Positions 10,440 through 18,734 of a stretch of DNA of 64,000 nucleotides are shown in pieces. This DNA comes from JBGAJN01 sp044224905 (GTDB taxonomy: Bacteria; Verrucomicrobiota; Verrucomicrobiia; Limisphaerales; JBGAJN01). A program made the position numbers and the translations under genes. The notes beneath the pieces are model-generated. The model saw nothing but the letters and a program-made list of their open reading frames with translations. It was not told the DNA's origin and ran no database searches. How positions within the stretch are numbered: the stretch's first letter is position 1; each line of letters starts with the position of its first letter. The DNA lies in the NCBI GenBank assembly GCA_044224905.1, contig JBGAJN010000002.1, forward strand, positions 248,001 through 312,000, given 5' to 3'.

Positions 10440-11525
10440 ATGCACCGCGTCATATTCCATCTCGACATGGATGCGTTCTACGCGTCGGTGGAACAGCGCG
10501 ATAATCCGGCGTTGCGCGGCAAGCCGGTCATCGTGGGGGCGCCGCCGACACAGCGTGGCGTTGTGGCCGCGTCGAGTTACGAGGCACGAAAGTTCGGCGT
10601 CCGTTCGGCGATGCCGAGCGTGACCGCCGGACGACTTTGTCCGCACGGCGTCTTCGTGCGTCCGCGGATGGAAGCTTACAAAGCGGAGTCACGCGCGATC
10701 ATGGCCATCGTGCGCGAGTTCGCCGGCGAACTTATCCAGCAAGTGTCGGTGGACGAAGCTTACATGGAAGTCTCCGCGCAGGCGCAGGGAGCAACGGCCG
10801 ACGAAAGCCTGGAGCGAGCGTTGCCATTGGCGCGCGAAATGAAGCAGGCAATTCAGTCGCGTCGGCACATCACCGCGACGATCGGCGTCGCGCCGAACAA
10901 ACTCCTCGCGAAACTTGCCAGCGATTTTCAGAAACCCGACGGGCTCACGATCATTCGCGAGTCGGAAAAGGTCGCGTTCCTGCGTCCCCTGCCGGTGCGC
11001 TCATTGCACGGTGTGGGCAAGGTGACGGAGGAAAATCTAGTGAACGCGGGCATTCGCACGGTGGGCGACTTGCAGGATTATGCGGGTGACTTGCGCGCGC
11101 TGGTGGGCTCGTGGGGGCCGGAGTTGAAGCGTTTCGCCTTCGGCGATGACAACCGCGCGCTCGACCTCGGCGATGAAGTGAAGAGCATCAGCAGCGAAAA
11201 CACTTTCCTGCGCGACACGGATGATCGACCAACCCTGCGCGCGTGTTTGAGGGAACAAGCCGACGACATTGCCGGCAAACTCGCACGTCGTCGACTCGCC
11301 GCCGTCACTGTACAGGTAAAGGTGCGCTACGGTGATTTCACTACGCTTACGCGGCAGATCTCCGTGGAGGAACCGCTCACCGAGGCGCGCGAAATCTACC
11401 GGTTCGGGTGCTGGCTGCTTGGACGCGAGAAACTCGTCAACCGCCCGCTGCGGCTAATCGGTCTCGGCGTAAGCGGTCTCCTCGAAGCGCAGGCACGGCA
11501 GCTTTCGCTGGCACTGAAGTTGTGA
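10440..11525 (+). CDS. dinB: DNA polymerase IV (Y-family translesion polymerase)
   Basis: A 361-residue error-prone polymerase for lesion bypass. Catalytic acidic residues are seen in FHLDMDAFYASVE (D9, with F13-Y14 steric gate region) and VSVDEAYME (D105, E106). Helix-hairpin-helix (LHGVGKVTEENLVNAGI) and little-finger regions follow, ending without an evident beta-clamp pentapeptide. The frame is open upstream to 10368, but ATG at 10440 gives the usual N-terminus. Y-family polymerases are often SOS-regulated; I see no convincing LexA box in the short spacer. The neighbouring metabolic genes show no functional link. Confidence 0.95.
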   Translation: MHRVIFHLDMDAFYASVEQRDNPALRGKPVIVGAPPTQRGVVAASSYEARKFGVRSAMPSVTAGRLCPHGVFVRPRMEAYKAESRAIMAIVREFAGELIQQVSVDEAYMEVSAQAQGATADESLERALPLAREMKQAIQSRRHITATIGVAPNKLLAKLASDFQKPDGLTIIRESEKVAFLRPLPVRSLHGVGKVTEENLVNAGIRTVGDLQDYAGDLRALVGSWGPELKRFAFGDDNRALDLGDEVKSISSENTFLRDTDDRPTLRACLREQADDIAGKLARRRLAAVTVQVKVRYGDFTTLTRQISVEEPLTEAREIYRFGCWLLGREKLVNRPLRLIGLGVSGLLEAQARQLSLALKL

Positions 11526-11591
11526 TCGCGAATATCGCTCTGCAAGACTGGCAACTTGTGAAGCACGGGAGCTTGTGACAATTTCGCCGCC

Positions 11592-12452
11592 ATGCGTGTC
11601 ATTCGCTCCACCATCGCCATGCAACGCTTCGCTCGCGCCTGCCAGCGCGCCGGTCGGCGGATCGGCTTCGTGCCGACGATGGGTTATTTGCATGCGGGGC
11701 ACATCAGTCTCGTCCACCGCGCGCGTCGCGCTGTTGGGCTGCAAGGTGTCGTGATCCTGAGCATTTACGTGAATCCGACGCAGTTCGCGCCGCATGAGGA
11801 TCTCTCGAAGTATCCGCGTGATTTCGCGCGCGACTCGCAACTCTGCCGTGACGCGGGCGTCGACGTCATCTTTGCGCCAGCCGACTCGGCGATGTATCCT
11901 GGCCGCGCCGAAGTGCGCTACAGCACCTACGTCGTCGAAGAGTCGCTTTCGCGGGGAATGGAAGGCGCGTCACGCCCCACGCACTTCCGCGGCGTCACCA
12001 CGGTGGTGGCGAAGCTGTTCCACCTCGTGCTACCCGACGTGGCGGTATTCGGAGCGAAGGACTGGCAGCAAGCGGCTGTCGTGCAACGCATGGTGGAGGA
12101 TTTGAACTTCCCGCTGCGCGTCATCGTCGCGCCCACCCATCGTGAACGCGACGGGTTGGCGATGAGTTCTCGGAACAAATATCTCAATGCGGACGAACGC
12201 GCGCAGGCCACGGTGCTATCGAGAGCGATTCTACGAGCGCGCGAAATCGTCCGCCGCAAACCAATCGCCGCGGCGAAGCTCAAGGGCGAGTTGACCACGC
12301 TGATCGCGCGTGAGCCGCTTGCGCGATTGGACTATGTGGAGTTCTTCGACACGGAAACGTTGCAGCCCGTGAAGTTCGTTCGACGGGGTTCGCATCTGGC
12401 CCTGGCCGTGTTCTTCGGCAAGACGCGTCTGATTGACAACGGCGCGTTGTGA
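11592..12452 (+). CDS. panC: Pantothenate synthetase (pantoate--beta-alanine ligase)
   Basis: A 286-residue enzyme that joins pantoate and beta-alanine with ATP to make pantothenate, the precursor of coenzyme A. Family motifs are FVPTMGYLHAGHISLV (nucleotide-binding HIGH-like HAGH), YVNPTQFAPHEDLSKYPR, the FGAKDWQQAAVVQRMV segment and the MSSRNKYL loop (KMSKS-like). It is full length. It sits alone between dinB and the pgk operon in the same direction; panB and panD are not in the window. The start ATG at 11592 has no clear Shine-Dalgarno. Confidence 0.96.
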   Translation: MRVIRSTIAMQRFARACQRAGRRIGFVPTMGYLHAGHISLVHRARRAVGLQGVVILSIYVNPTQFAPHEDLSKYPRDFARDSQLCRDAGVDVIFAPADSAMYPGRAEVRYSTYVVEESLSRGMEGASRPTHFRGVTTVVAKLFHLVLPDVAVFGAKDWQQAAVVQRMVEDLNFPLRVIVAPTHRERDGLAMSSRNKYLNADERAQATVLSRAILRAREIVRRKPIAAAKLKGELTTLIAREPLARLDYVEFFDTETLQPVKFVRRGSHLALAVFFGKTRLIDNGAL

Positions 12453-12544
12453 CGAAGTGGGGCGGGGTTTGAAACGCGCGAGGGGTTCTGCTGGTGGCGG
12501 GGGTTGTGGCTTGGATGGCCTCCATTTCCTTCGCTGTAATTTCT

Positions 12545-12572
12545 TTGACTCAATACGTGCGTTCGCTATTGT
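12545..12572 (+). promoter_or_regulatory. Possible promoter of the pgk-tpiA-secG operon
   Basis: TTGACT at 12545-12550 and TATTGT at 12567-12572 are spaced by 16 bases. This would start transcription near 12580, giving a very short leader before the pgk ATG at 12591, which has no Shine-Dalgarno. The -35 is good and the -10 moderate. Confidence 0.45.
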
Positions 12573-12590
12573 TCCGCGCTTGTTGTTTAT

Positions 12591-13847
12591 ATGGCCAAAC
12601 TGACGATTCGAGATTTGAACCTGCGCGGTAAACGCGTGTTCATGCGCGTGGACTACAACGTTCCTATGGCTGAACAGGCGGGCCAAATGGTCATCAACGA
12701 CGTGACGCGCATCAAAGAAACGCTGCCGACCCTCGAGGCGCTGATCGCCCAAGGCGCGCGCATCATCCTTGCCGCCCACCTCGGTCGCCCCAAGGGGCAA
12801 CGCGAACCGTCAATGTCCCTCCGTCCTGTGGCCGCTAAGCTCGCCGACATGCTGCATCGTCCAGTGGCGTTTGTGGATGATTGCATTGGCGAAAAGGTCG
12901 AAAACACCGTCGGTGCGTTGAAGGATGGCGATGTTCTGCTCCTCGAAAACGTTCGTTACTACAACGAAGAGGAAGCCAACGATCCTGCGTTCGCCGAGAA
13001 ATTGGCGAAGGTCGCGGATGCTTATGTGAATGACGCTTTCGGTGCGGCGCATCGGGCGCACGCGAGCACGGCCGGCGTGGCGCAAGTCATCGCCAAGCGC
13101 GGCGGTCCGTGCGCGGCGGGGTTGCTGATGGAACGCGAATTGAAGTTTCTCGGTGACGAATTGGAAAACCCTGAGGGCCCGTTCGTCGTGATCCTCGGTG
13201 GCGCGAAAGTTTCCGACAAAATTAAGGTGATCGATCGTTTGCTCGAAAAGGCGGACACGATTCTCATCGGTGGTGCGATGGCTTATACGTTCCGGCTCGC
13301 TCTGGGTTACGACACCGGCAAATCGCTGGTAGAACCCGATGCGAAACAAGTCGCCGTGCGTGCCTTGGCCAAAGCGGCGGAACGCGGCGTGCGTTTCCTG
13401 CTCCCGGTCGACAACATTGTGGCGACCCCGGTGGACACCGGCAAATTGAACAAGAAGGGCAAGCCGGTTTTTGAATTTCAGAACGCCCGCTTGAACGCCG
13501 GGTTGAACATTCCCGCGGACGCCGAAGGTTTCGACATCGGTCCGTCGACGGCGAAGAGATATTCCGACGTGATCCGCGAAGCGAAGACGATTCTCTGGAA
13601 CGGCCCGATGGGAATGTTCGAAGACAAACGTTTCGCCGACGGCACTAATGTGGTGGCGGAAGCGGTCGTGGAAGCCACGCAAAAGAACGGCGCGAAGACG
13701 ATCATCGGCGGCGGCGACAGCGTGAAGGCGCTGAACCAGGCCGGTCTCGGTGACAAAGTGACGTTCATGAGCACCGGCGGCGGCGCGAGCCTTGAGTTCC
13801 TCGAAGGCGCGGAGTTGCCCGGCGTGGCCGTGCTGTCGAACAAGTGA
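12591..13847 (+). CDS. pgk: Phosphoglycerate kinase
   Basis: A 418-residue glycolytic kinase that transfers phosphate from 1,3-bisphosphoglycerate to ADP. Diagnostic segments are KRVFMRVDYNVPM at the N-terminus, LAAHLGRPKG, NAFG-type YVNDAFGAAHRAHAS, FVVILGGAKVSDKI and the C-terminal nucleotide loop TIIGGGDSVKALNQ with STGGGASLEFLEG. Full length. First gene of an operon with tpiA 39 bases and secG 12 bases further on, an order widely conserved in bacteria. It starts with ATGGCC directly after an AT-rich leader. Confidence 0.98.
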   Translation: MAKLTIRDLNLRGKRVFMRVDYNVPMAEQAGQMVINDVTRIKETLPTLEALIAQGARIILAAHLGRPKGQREPSMSLRPVAAKLADMLHRPVAFVDDCIGEKVENTVGALKDGDVLLLENVRYYNEEEANDPAFAEKLAKVADAYVNDAFGAAHRAHASTAGVAQVIAKRGGPCAAGLLMERELKFLGDELENPEGPFVVILGGAKVSDKIKVIDRLLEKADTILIGGAMAYTFRLALGYDTGKSLVEPDAKQVAVRALAKAAERGVRFLLPVDNIVATPVDTGKLNKKGKPVFEFQNARLNAGLNIPADAEGFDIGPSTAKRYSDVIREAKTILWNGPMGMFEDKRFADGTNVVAEAVVEATQKNGAKTIIGGGDSVKALNQAGLGDKVTFMSTGGGASLEFLEGAELPGVAVLSNK

Positions 13848-13886
13848 TCATTCCGATTTCCTAATTACCCCTTACTCCCCCTCAAG

Positions 13887-14654
13887 ATGGACAAAGATCG
13901 AAAGCTGTTAATCGCCGGCAACTGGAAGATGAACAAGACCGTGGCCGAAGCCCTCGACTTCGCGCGCGGCTTGCAACTCGAACTGGGTGGCGTGAAGGAA
14001 GTCGACATCGTGATTTGCCCGCCGTTTACGGCGTTGAGCGAAGTTTCGAAGGTCGTGCTCGACTCCAAGAGCATCCGCCTCGGCGCGCAGAACATGAGCG
14101 AAAACAATTTCGGCGCGCACACGGGTGAGATTTGCGCCGGAATGTTGAAGGAGTTTTCCATCCGCTACGTGATTCTCGGTCACTCCGAGCGCCGGCAGTT
14201 CCAGAAGGAAACCGACGCCTTGATCAACGCGAAGACCAAAGCCGCGCTCGCGGCCGCGCTCAAGCCGATCGTGTGCGTAGGCGAAACGCTCGCTGAACGC
14301 GAAAGCGGCAGCATGCCGCAGGTGATCGAAACCCAGGTGAAGGGTTCGCTCGCCGGTCTAACGAAGGAGCAGATGGAAGAAGTGGTGATCGCCTACGAAC
14401 CGGTTTGGGCGATCGGCACGGGCAAGACCGCGACGTCGGCGCAGGCGCAGGAAGTGCATGCGATCATCCGCAAGTTGATCGCCGGGTTGTTCGACGAAGC
14501 CGTTGCCAAACGCGTGCGCATCCTCTACGGTGGCAGCGTTAAACCGGCCAACACCCGTGAATTGATGAGCCAGCCCGATGTGGATGGCGCGCTCGTCGGT
14601 GGTGCAGCATTGGAAATCCGGAGCTTCACGGAAATCGTGAAGAACGCAATTTAA
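13887..14654 (+). CDS. tpiA: Triosephosphate isomerase
   Basis: A 255-residue TIM-barrel enzyme that interconverts dihydroxyacetone phosphate and glyceraldehyde 3-phosphate. The catalytic residues are in AGNWKMNK (Lys), ILGHSERRQ (His) and AYEPVWAIGTG (Glu), and the phosphate-binding ILYGGSVKPAN is present. Second gene of the pgk-tpiA-secG operon. The 39-base gap after pgk is pyrimidine-rich and lacks a Shine-Dalgarno, so translation presumably relies on an unstructured leader. Confidence 0.98.
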   Translation: MDKDRKLLIAGNWKMNKTVAEALDFARGLQLELGGVKEVDIVICPPFTALSEVSKVVLDSKSIRLGAQNMSENNFGAHTGEICAGMLKEFSIRYVILGHSERRQFQKETDALINAKTKAALAAALKPIVCVGETLAERESGSMPQVIETQVKGSLAGLTKEQMEEVVIAYEPVWAIGTGKTATSAQAQEVHAIIRKLIAGLFDEAVAKRVRILYGGSVKPANTRELMSQPDVDGALVGGAALEIRSFTEIVKNAI

Positions 14655-14666
14655 CGAAAAAAGATT

Positions 14667-15116
14667 ATGGGACTATTGATTACGTTTCTGACGTTCATCC
14701 TCGTGTTGGACTGTCTGTTTTTGATTCTGCTGGTGCTGATCCAGCTGCCGAAAAAGGAAGCCGGTGCTGGTGTCGCCTTCGGTGCGGGCACAACGGACGC
14801 GCTGTTCGGCGCTGGTTCCGGCAACGTGCTGACCAAGGTCACGAAGTATTCCGCGGCGATCTTCCTTGGCCTCGCCCTGTTGCTCTCCGTGCTGAACATC
14901 AACTACAGCAACAAGCGCAAGACGCCTGAAGGTCTCGGCAAGGAATTGAAGAAGCTCGAAGAGAAGCAACAGCGCACGATGCCCGCGCCGTCCGCCGCAA
15001 CGCCTCCCGCAGCTGCTGCGGCTGCAGCTTCGGTTTCTAACGCGGCAGCGGCGCCAGAGTTTAAGATCAATCTGCCCACGCCGACTAACGCGCCGGTCGC
15101 ACCGAAATCCAAGTAA
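14667..15116 (+). CDS. secG: Protein translocase subunit SecG
   Basis: A 149-residue inner-membrane subunit of the SecYEG translocon. Two transmembrane helices flank the conserved cytoplasmic loop: helix 1 at about residues 4-24, then QLPKKEAGAGVAFGAGTTDA, then helix 2 near FLGLALLLSVLNI. After this comes an unusually long Ala/Pro-rich, probably disordered tail of about 70 residues (KKLEEKQQRTMPAPSAA and following). Typical SecG is 75-110 residues, so the tail is the odd part. It starts 12 bases after tpiA and closes the operon. Confidence 0.93.
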   Translation: MGLLITFLTFILVLDCLFLILLVLIQLPKKEAGAGVAFGAGTTDALFGAGSGNVLTKVTKYSAAIFLGLALLLSVLNINYSNKRKTPEGLGKELKKLEEKQQRTMPAPSAATPPAAAAAAASVSNAAAAPEFKINLPTPTNAPVAPKSK

Positions 15117-15141
15117 GTTTTCCGCCCATGAAGGCCGCAAG

Positions 15142-15174
15142 CGCCGTCGGATTTCTCCGGCGGCGTTTTCGTTT
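15142..15174 (+). terminator. Terminator of the pgk-tpiA-secG operon
   Basis: A 10-bp stem CGCCGTCGGA / TCCGGCGGCG (15142-15151 with 15156-15165, one G-T wobble) encloses a TTTC loop and is followed by TTTTCGTTTCG. It lies 25 bases after the secG stop. Confidence 0.85.
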
Positions 15175-15201
15175 CGAGACATGAATTCTAAGGTGCGAGG
15201 T

Positions 15202-16812
15202 ATGACAAGAACCGAACGCGCCTGCCGTTTCATACTTCATACCTCATGCCTCATCCTTCTCCTCTGCGGTTGTTCGCATCGCCAAGCGCCCGCTGACCTC
15301 ACGATCATCAACGGCGCCGAGCCTGAGTCGCTCGACCCGGCGATCTTCACCGGCCAGCCCGATCTGCGCGTCGTCAGCGCGATCTTCGAAGGAGTGACGC
15401 GCTACAACGCGAAAACCGGCGAAGCGGAACCGGGGCTCGCGGATCGCTGGGAAATCTCCGCGGACAAGCTCACCTACACCTTTCATCTCCGGGACAACGT
15501 CGTTTGGTCGACTGGTGAACCGATCACCGCCGATGACGTGGTTTACTCGTGGTTGCGCGTGCTCGATCCCGCGACAGCGGGCGAATACGCCGGGCAATTG
15601 TTTTTTGTGAAGAACGCTGAGGCGTATAACACTGCCGCACTCAAGGACGCCAAGCAGGTTGGCATCCGCGCGCTCGATTCGCGCTCCGTGCAGGTGGAAT
15701 TGCACAGCCCGATTCCGTTTTTCCTCAGCCTCTGCGCGTTTCCAACGCTCGCCGTCGTTCCGCGCCATGCGATCGAGAAAAACGGCGACCGCTGGTTGAT
15801 GGCCAAGCCCGTTCCGGTCAGCGGCCCTTATCTTCTTGAAGCGTGGCGGCTCAATGACCGGATTCGTCTGCGCAAAAACCCGCGCTATTGGGACGCCGCC
15901 AACACGCAGAGCGAAGTCGTGGATATGCTGCCGGTCACTTCGCCGAACACGGCGCTCAACTTGTATGAAACCGGAGCCGCCGACGTGATCTGGGACAAGA
16001 CGCTCGTGCCAAACGAACTCGTCGACATTCTTCGCAAGCGCTCGGACTTCCACACGTTCGATTACATCGGTTCGTATTTCATCCGGTTCAACGTGACGAA
16101 GAAACCGTTCGACGACCCGCGTGTCCGGCGGGCGCTCACGCAAGCGATCGATCGCGGCCGCCTCGTCGAGCGCATCACGCGCGGTGGCGAAAAGATCGCC
16201 ACCCATCACACGCCTTATGGCGTCGCGAATTATCACCCGCCGGAGGGGTGGTCGTATGATCCGCGGGAAGCGCGCAAGCTGCTCGCCGACGCAGGTTTTC
16301 CGGGTGGGCTTCACTTTCCCCGGTTCAACTATCTTTTCAACGCCACGGCGGGCGGCGGCGCGAAGACCGACGAAAAAATCGCCGTGGAATTGCAATCCAT
16401 GTGGAAGCAAGAACTCGGCATTGATGTCGAACTACGCCCGATGGAGTGGAAAGTCTATCTTTCCACGCAACGCCAGCTGGATTACGACACGTGCCGCAGT
16501 AGTTGGATTGGCGATTACAATGACGCGAACACGTTCCTCGACATGTTCATGAGCAACAACGGCAACAACCGCACGGGCTGGAAGTCCACGCGCTACGATG
16601 AACTGATCCGCCGCGCGAACCAGCAGCCCGATGCGCGGGAGCGGGAGAGAATGTTGCAGGAGGCGGAAACGATTTTGATCCGGGACGAGACGGTGATTGC
16701 GCCGCTTTACTTTTACACGGGCTTCTTTTGTTATGACCCGCGAAAGATCGACGGTATTTATCCGAACATCATTGATCAGCATCCCGTGCAGACGATCCGG
16801 AAGAAAAAGTGA
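15202..16812 (+). CDS. Oligopeptide ABC transporter substrate-binding lipoprotein (OppA-like)
   Basis: A periplasmic binding protein of the family 5 type, about 536 residues. The N-terminus has a lipoprotein signal ending in LLLCGC (acylated Cys near residue 24 from this start), so it is anchored to a membrane. Family landmarks are GAEPESLDPAIFTGQPD, ITADDVVYSWLRVLDP and FDDPRVRRALTQAIDR. ATG at 15181 is an alternative start, but the one at 15202 gives a shorter signal peptide. The signal peptide coding region is built on four imperfect heptamer repeats (15229-15256). The permease genes follow. The substrate is probably oligopeptides, by family only. Confidence 0.92.
   Translation: MTRTERACRFILHTSCLILLLCGCSHRQAPADLTIINGAEPESLDPAIFTGQPDLRVVSAIFEGVTRYNAKTGEAEPGLADRWEISADKLTYTFHLRDNVVWSTGEPITADDVVYSWLRVLDPATAGEYAGQLFFVKNAEAYNTAALKDAKQVGIRALDSRSVQVELHSPIPFFLSLCAFPTLAVVPRHAIEKNGDRWLMAKPVPVSGPYLLEAWRLNDRIRLRKNPRYWDAANTQSEVVDMLPVTSPNTALNLYETGAADVIWDKTLVPNELVDILRKRSDFHTFDYIGSYFIRFNVTKKPFDDPRVRRALTQAIDRGRLVERITRGGEKIATHHTPYGVANYHPPEGWSYDPREARKLLADAGFPGGLHFPRFNYLFNATAGGGAKTDEKIAVELQSMWKQELGIDVELRPMEWKVYLSTQRQLDYDTCRSSWIGDYNDANTFLDMFMSNNGNNRTGWKSTRYDELIRRANQQPDARERERMLQEAETILIRDETVIAPLYFYTGFFCYDPRKIDGIYPNIIDQHPVQTIRKKK
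15229..15256 (+). repeat. Four-unit heptamer repeat in the oppA signal sequence
   Basis: Four consecutive 7-base units read TTCATAC, TTCATAC, CTCATGC, CTCATCC. They fall inside the region that encodes the signal peptide. The same type of unit recurs before oppB and, reverse-complemented, inside mfd. Confidence 0.7.
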
Positions 16813-16842
16813 GTCGTTACGAGTCATGAGTAATCCGTAAAA

Positions 16843-16868
16843 GTAAATTGAACCCGACCTGGGTTTAC
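16843..16868 (+). repeat. Hairpin in the oppA-oppB spacer
   Basis: GTAAA and ACCC on the left (16843-16855, with a TTGA bulge) pair with GGGTTTAC at 16861-16868. No T-run follows, so it is unlikely to terminate. It could set the ratio of binding protein to permease, as is usual when the binding protein is needed in excess. Confidence 0.4.
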
Positions 16869-16891
16869 GCATCCCTCCTCACGCATTACGC
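16864..16891 (+). repeat. Four-unit heptamer repeat directly upstream of oppB
   Basis: The units TTTACGC, ATCCCTC, CTCACGC and ATTACGC end three bases before the oppB ATG and occupy the position where a ribosome binding site would be expected. They resemble the tract in the oppA signal sequence. Confidence 0.6.
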
Positions 16892-16894
16892 GCC

Positions 16895-17809
16895 ATGTAT
16901 TTCCTCAAACGAACGCTCTTCCTGATCCCGCTGCTGCTGGTGATCACGTTCCTCGCGTTCGTGCTCGTGCGCGTGGCGCCGGGCGGGCCGTTCGACAAAG
17001 AACGCGCGCCCGCGTCGCCGGAAATCGAGCGACAACTCCAAGCGCGGTATCACCTCGATGAAAATGTTTTCAAACAATACGTTCGCTTTCTGGGAGGTCT
17101 GGCGCACGGCGACTTCGGACCGTCGTTGAAATATCGTAATCACAACGTCACCGACATCATCGCGCAAGGTCTGCCGGTGTCCGTGTCCTTGGGAGCACTG
17201 GCTTTCTTGTTCTCACTCGGCGTCGGCATCCCGTGCGGCGTTTGGATGGCGCTGCGACGCGGTGAGGCGGTTGACTTCGGGCTCGGATTCGTCGCGCTTC
17301 TGGCCGTGTGCATTCCTGGGTTTGTGATCGGACCGCTGCTGATCATGAGCTTTGCGATTCACTGGCGCTGGTTTCCGGTCGGCTTGTGGGCGACGCCGTG
17401 GCACGCGGTGCTGCCAACCATTGCGCTCGGCGCGTTCTTCGCCGGCAAAGTTTCCCGGCTCACCCGCGAAAGCATGACCACGACGTTGCAGATGGAGTTC
17501 ATCACCGCCGCGCGCGCGAAAGGTATGACGGAAACCCGCATGCTGTTCCGGCACGCGCTGCGTTCGGCGATCCTGCCGGTGCTTTCTTTTTCGGGGCCGA
17601 TGCTCGCCGATTTGCTGACGGGATCATTTGTGGTGGAGAACCTTTTCCAAGTTCCCGGCATCGGCGCGTTCTTGGTGAACAGTTCACTCAACCGCGACTA
17701 CCCGATGGTGGTTGGTTTGGTGCTGCTCTATGCGGGGCTTTTGCTCGTGCTGAATCTCGCGGTGGATTTCTCGTACGCGTTGTTCGATCGGCGCGTGCGT
17801 TTCGAATGA
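16895..17809 (+). CDS. oppB: Oligopeptide ABC transporter permease (OppB-like)
   Basis: A 304-residue inner-membrane permease with an N-terminal helix (LFLIPLLLVITFLAFVLVRV) followed by APGGPFDKERA, the OppB/DppB start signature. Five further helices follow. The cytoplasmic EAA loop is visible as EFITAARAKGMTETRMLFRHALR, which contacts the ATPase. It follows the OppA-like gene by about 80 bases and overlaps the OppC-like gene by four bases (ATGA). No Shine-Dalgarno is visible: heptamer repeats occupy the upstream region. Confidence 0.93.
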   Translation: MYFLKRTLFLIPLLLVITFLAFVLVRVAPGGPFDKERAPASPEIERQLQARYHLDENVFKQYVRFLGGLAHGDFGPSLKYRNHNVTDIIAQGLPVSVSLGALAFLFSLGVGIPCGVWMALRRGEAVDFGLGFVALLAVCIPGFVIGPLLIMSFAIHWRWFPVGLWATPWHAVLPTIALGAFFAGKVSRLTRESMTTTLQMEFITAARAKGMTETRMLFRHALRSAILPVLSFSGPMLADLLTGSFVVENLFQVPGIGAFLVNSSLNRDYPMVVGLVLLYAGLLLVLNLAVDFSYALFDRRVRFE

Positions 17810-18717
17810 ACGAAGAAACGCCCATAGCTCGCGCCTGGCAGAGTTTCGCCCGCAATCGCGCGGCGTTGATCAGTGCCATCGTTTTGGCGGTGCTGCTCTT
17901 GGTGACGCTGCTGTGGCCGTGGATCACTCCATATTCGCCGGCGGAAATGAGCGACTCGCAATTTGCGCGCCCCAATCGCCTCCACTGGTTTGGCACCGAC
18001 GTGCATGGACGCGATTTGCTGACGCGAGTTTTCTTCGGCGCACGTATTTCTCTGCTCGTCGGCCTGGTGGGTGCGGGCGTGAGCTTGGTAATCGGTGTGT
18101 TGTGGGGCGCGGTTGCGGGATACGTGGGCGGGCGTTGGGACAGCGCGATGATGCGGTTTGTTGATGTCCTCTATTCGCTGCCATCGATCGTCTTCGTCAT
18201 CGTGCTCATCACGACGCTCGAACAGTTCTTCCGTCTTTGGCTCGCGAAAAGTTTCTCCACCGACGCAACCGCTATCGCTCGCATGCTATTTCTGTTCGTC
18301 GGCCTCGGCTCCGTCTCATGGCTGACGATGGCGCGCATCGTCCGCGGTGAAGTGCTAACGCTGCGGCAGCGAGCATTCGTGGAAGCCAGTCGGGCGCTCG
18401 GACTCAGCAATGCGCGAATTCTTCTGCGACATATTCTGCCCAATGTTTACGGGCTCATCATCGTGTACCTCACGCTGACCGTGCCGACGGTGATTCTCTA
18501 CGAATCGTTCCTCAGTTACCTCGGTCTCGGCATCCAACCACCGCAAGCCAGCCTCGGCACATTGATCGCCGAGGGTGCGAGCCAGATTAATCCGATCCGC
18601 GTTTACTGGTGGATGATCGTCTTTCCCGGCGGCGTGCTCGCGATCACGTTGCTCGCGCTTAATTTCCTCGGTGACGGTTTGAGGGATGCACTCGATCCGC
18701 GTACGGGGAAGGCGTGA
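17806..18717 (+). CDS. oppC: Oligopeptide ABC transporter permease (OppC-like)
   Basis: A 303-residue partner permease. The cytoplasmic N-terminus and first helix are followed by the OppC signature HWFGTDVHGRDLLTRVFFGA. The EAA loop reads AFVEASRALGLSNARILLRH. It starts inside the OppB stop codon (ATGA), so translation is coupled. The next gene is convergent, so no OppD or OppF ATPase follows. The transporter must borrow ATPases encoded elsewhere, or the cluster is incomplete. Confidence 0.93.
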   Translation: MNEETPIARAWQSFARNRAALISAIVLAVLLLVTLLWPWITPYSPAEMSDSQFARPNRLHWFGTDVHGRDLLTRVFFGARISLLVGLVGAGVSLVIGVLWGAVAGYVGGRWDSAMMRFVDVLYSLPSIVFVIVLITTLEQFFRLWLAKSFSTDATAIARMLFLFVGLGSVSWLTMARIVRGEVLTLRQRAFVEASRALGLSNARILLRHILPNVYGLIIVYLTLTVPTVILYESFLSYLGLGIQPPQASLGTLIAEGASQINPIRVYWWMIVFPGGVLAITLLALNFLGDGLRDALDPRTGKA

Positions 18718-18734
18718 GGGGGCGAACTACGGCG

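Noticed and set aside
15229..16891. Repeat tracts considered as a CRISPR remnant
   Set aside because: Units are 7 bases, contiguous and without spacers; no cas genes are present.
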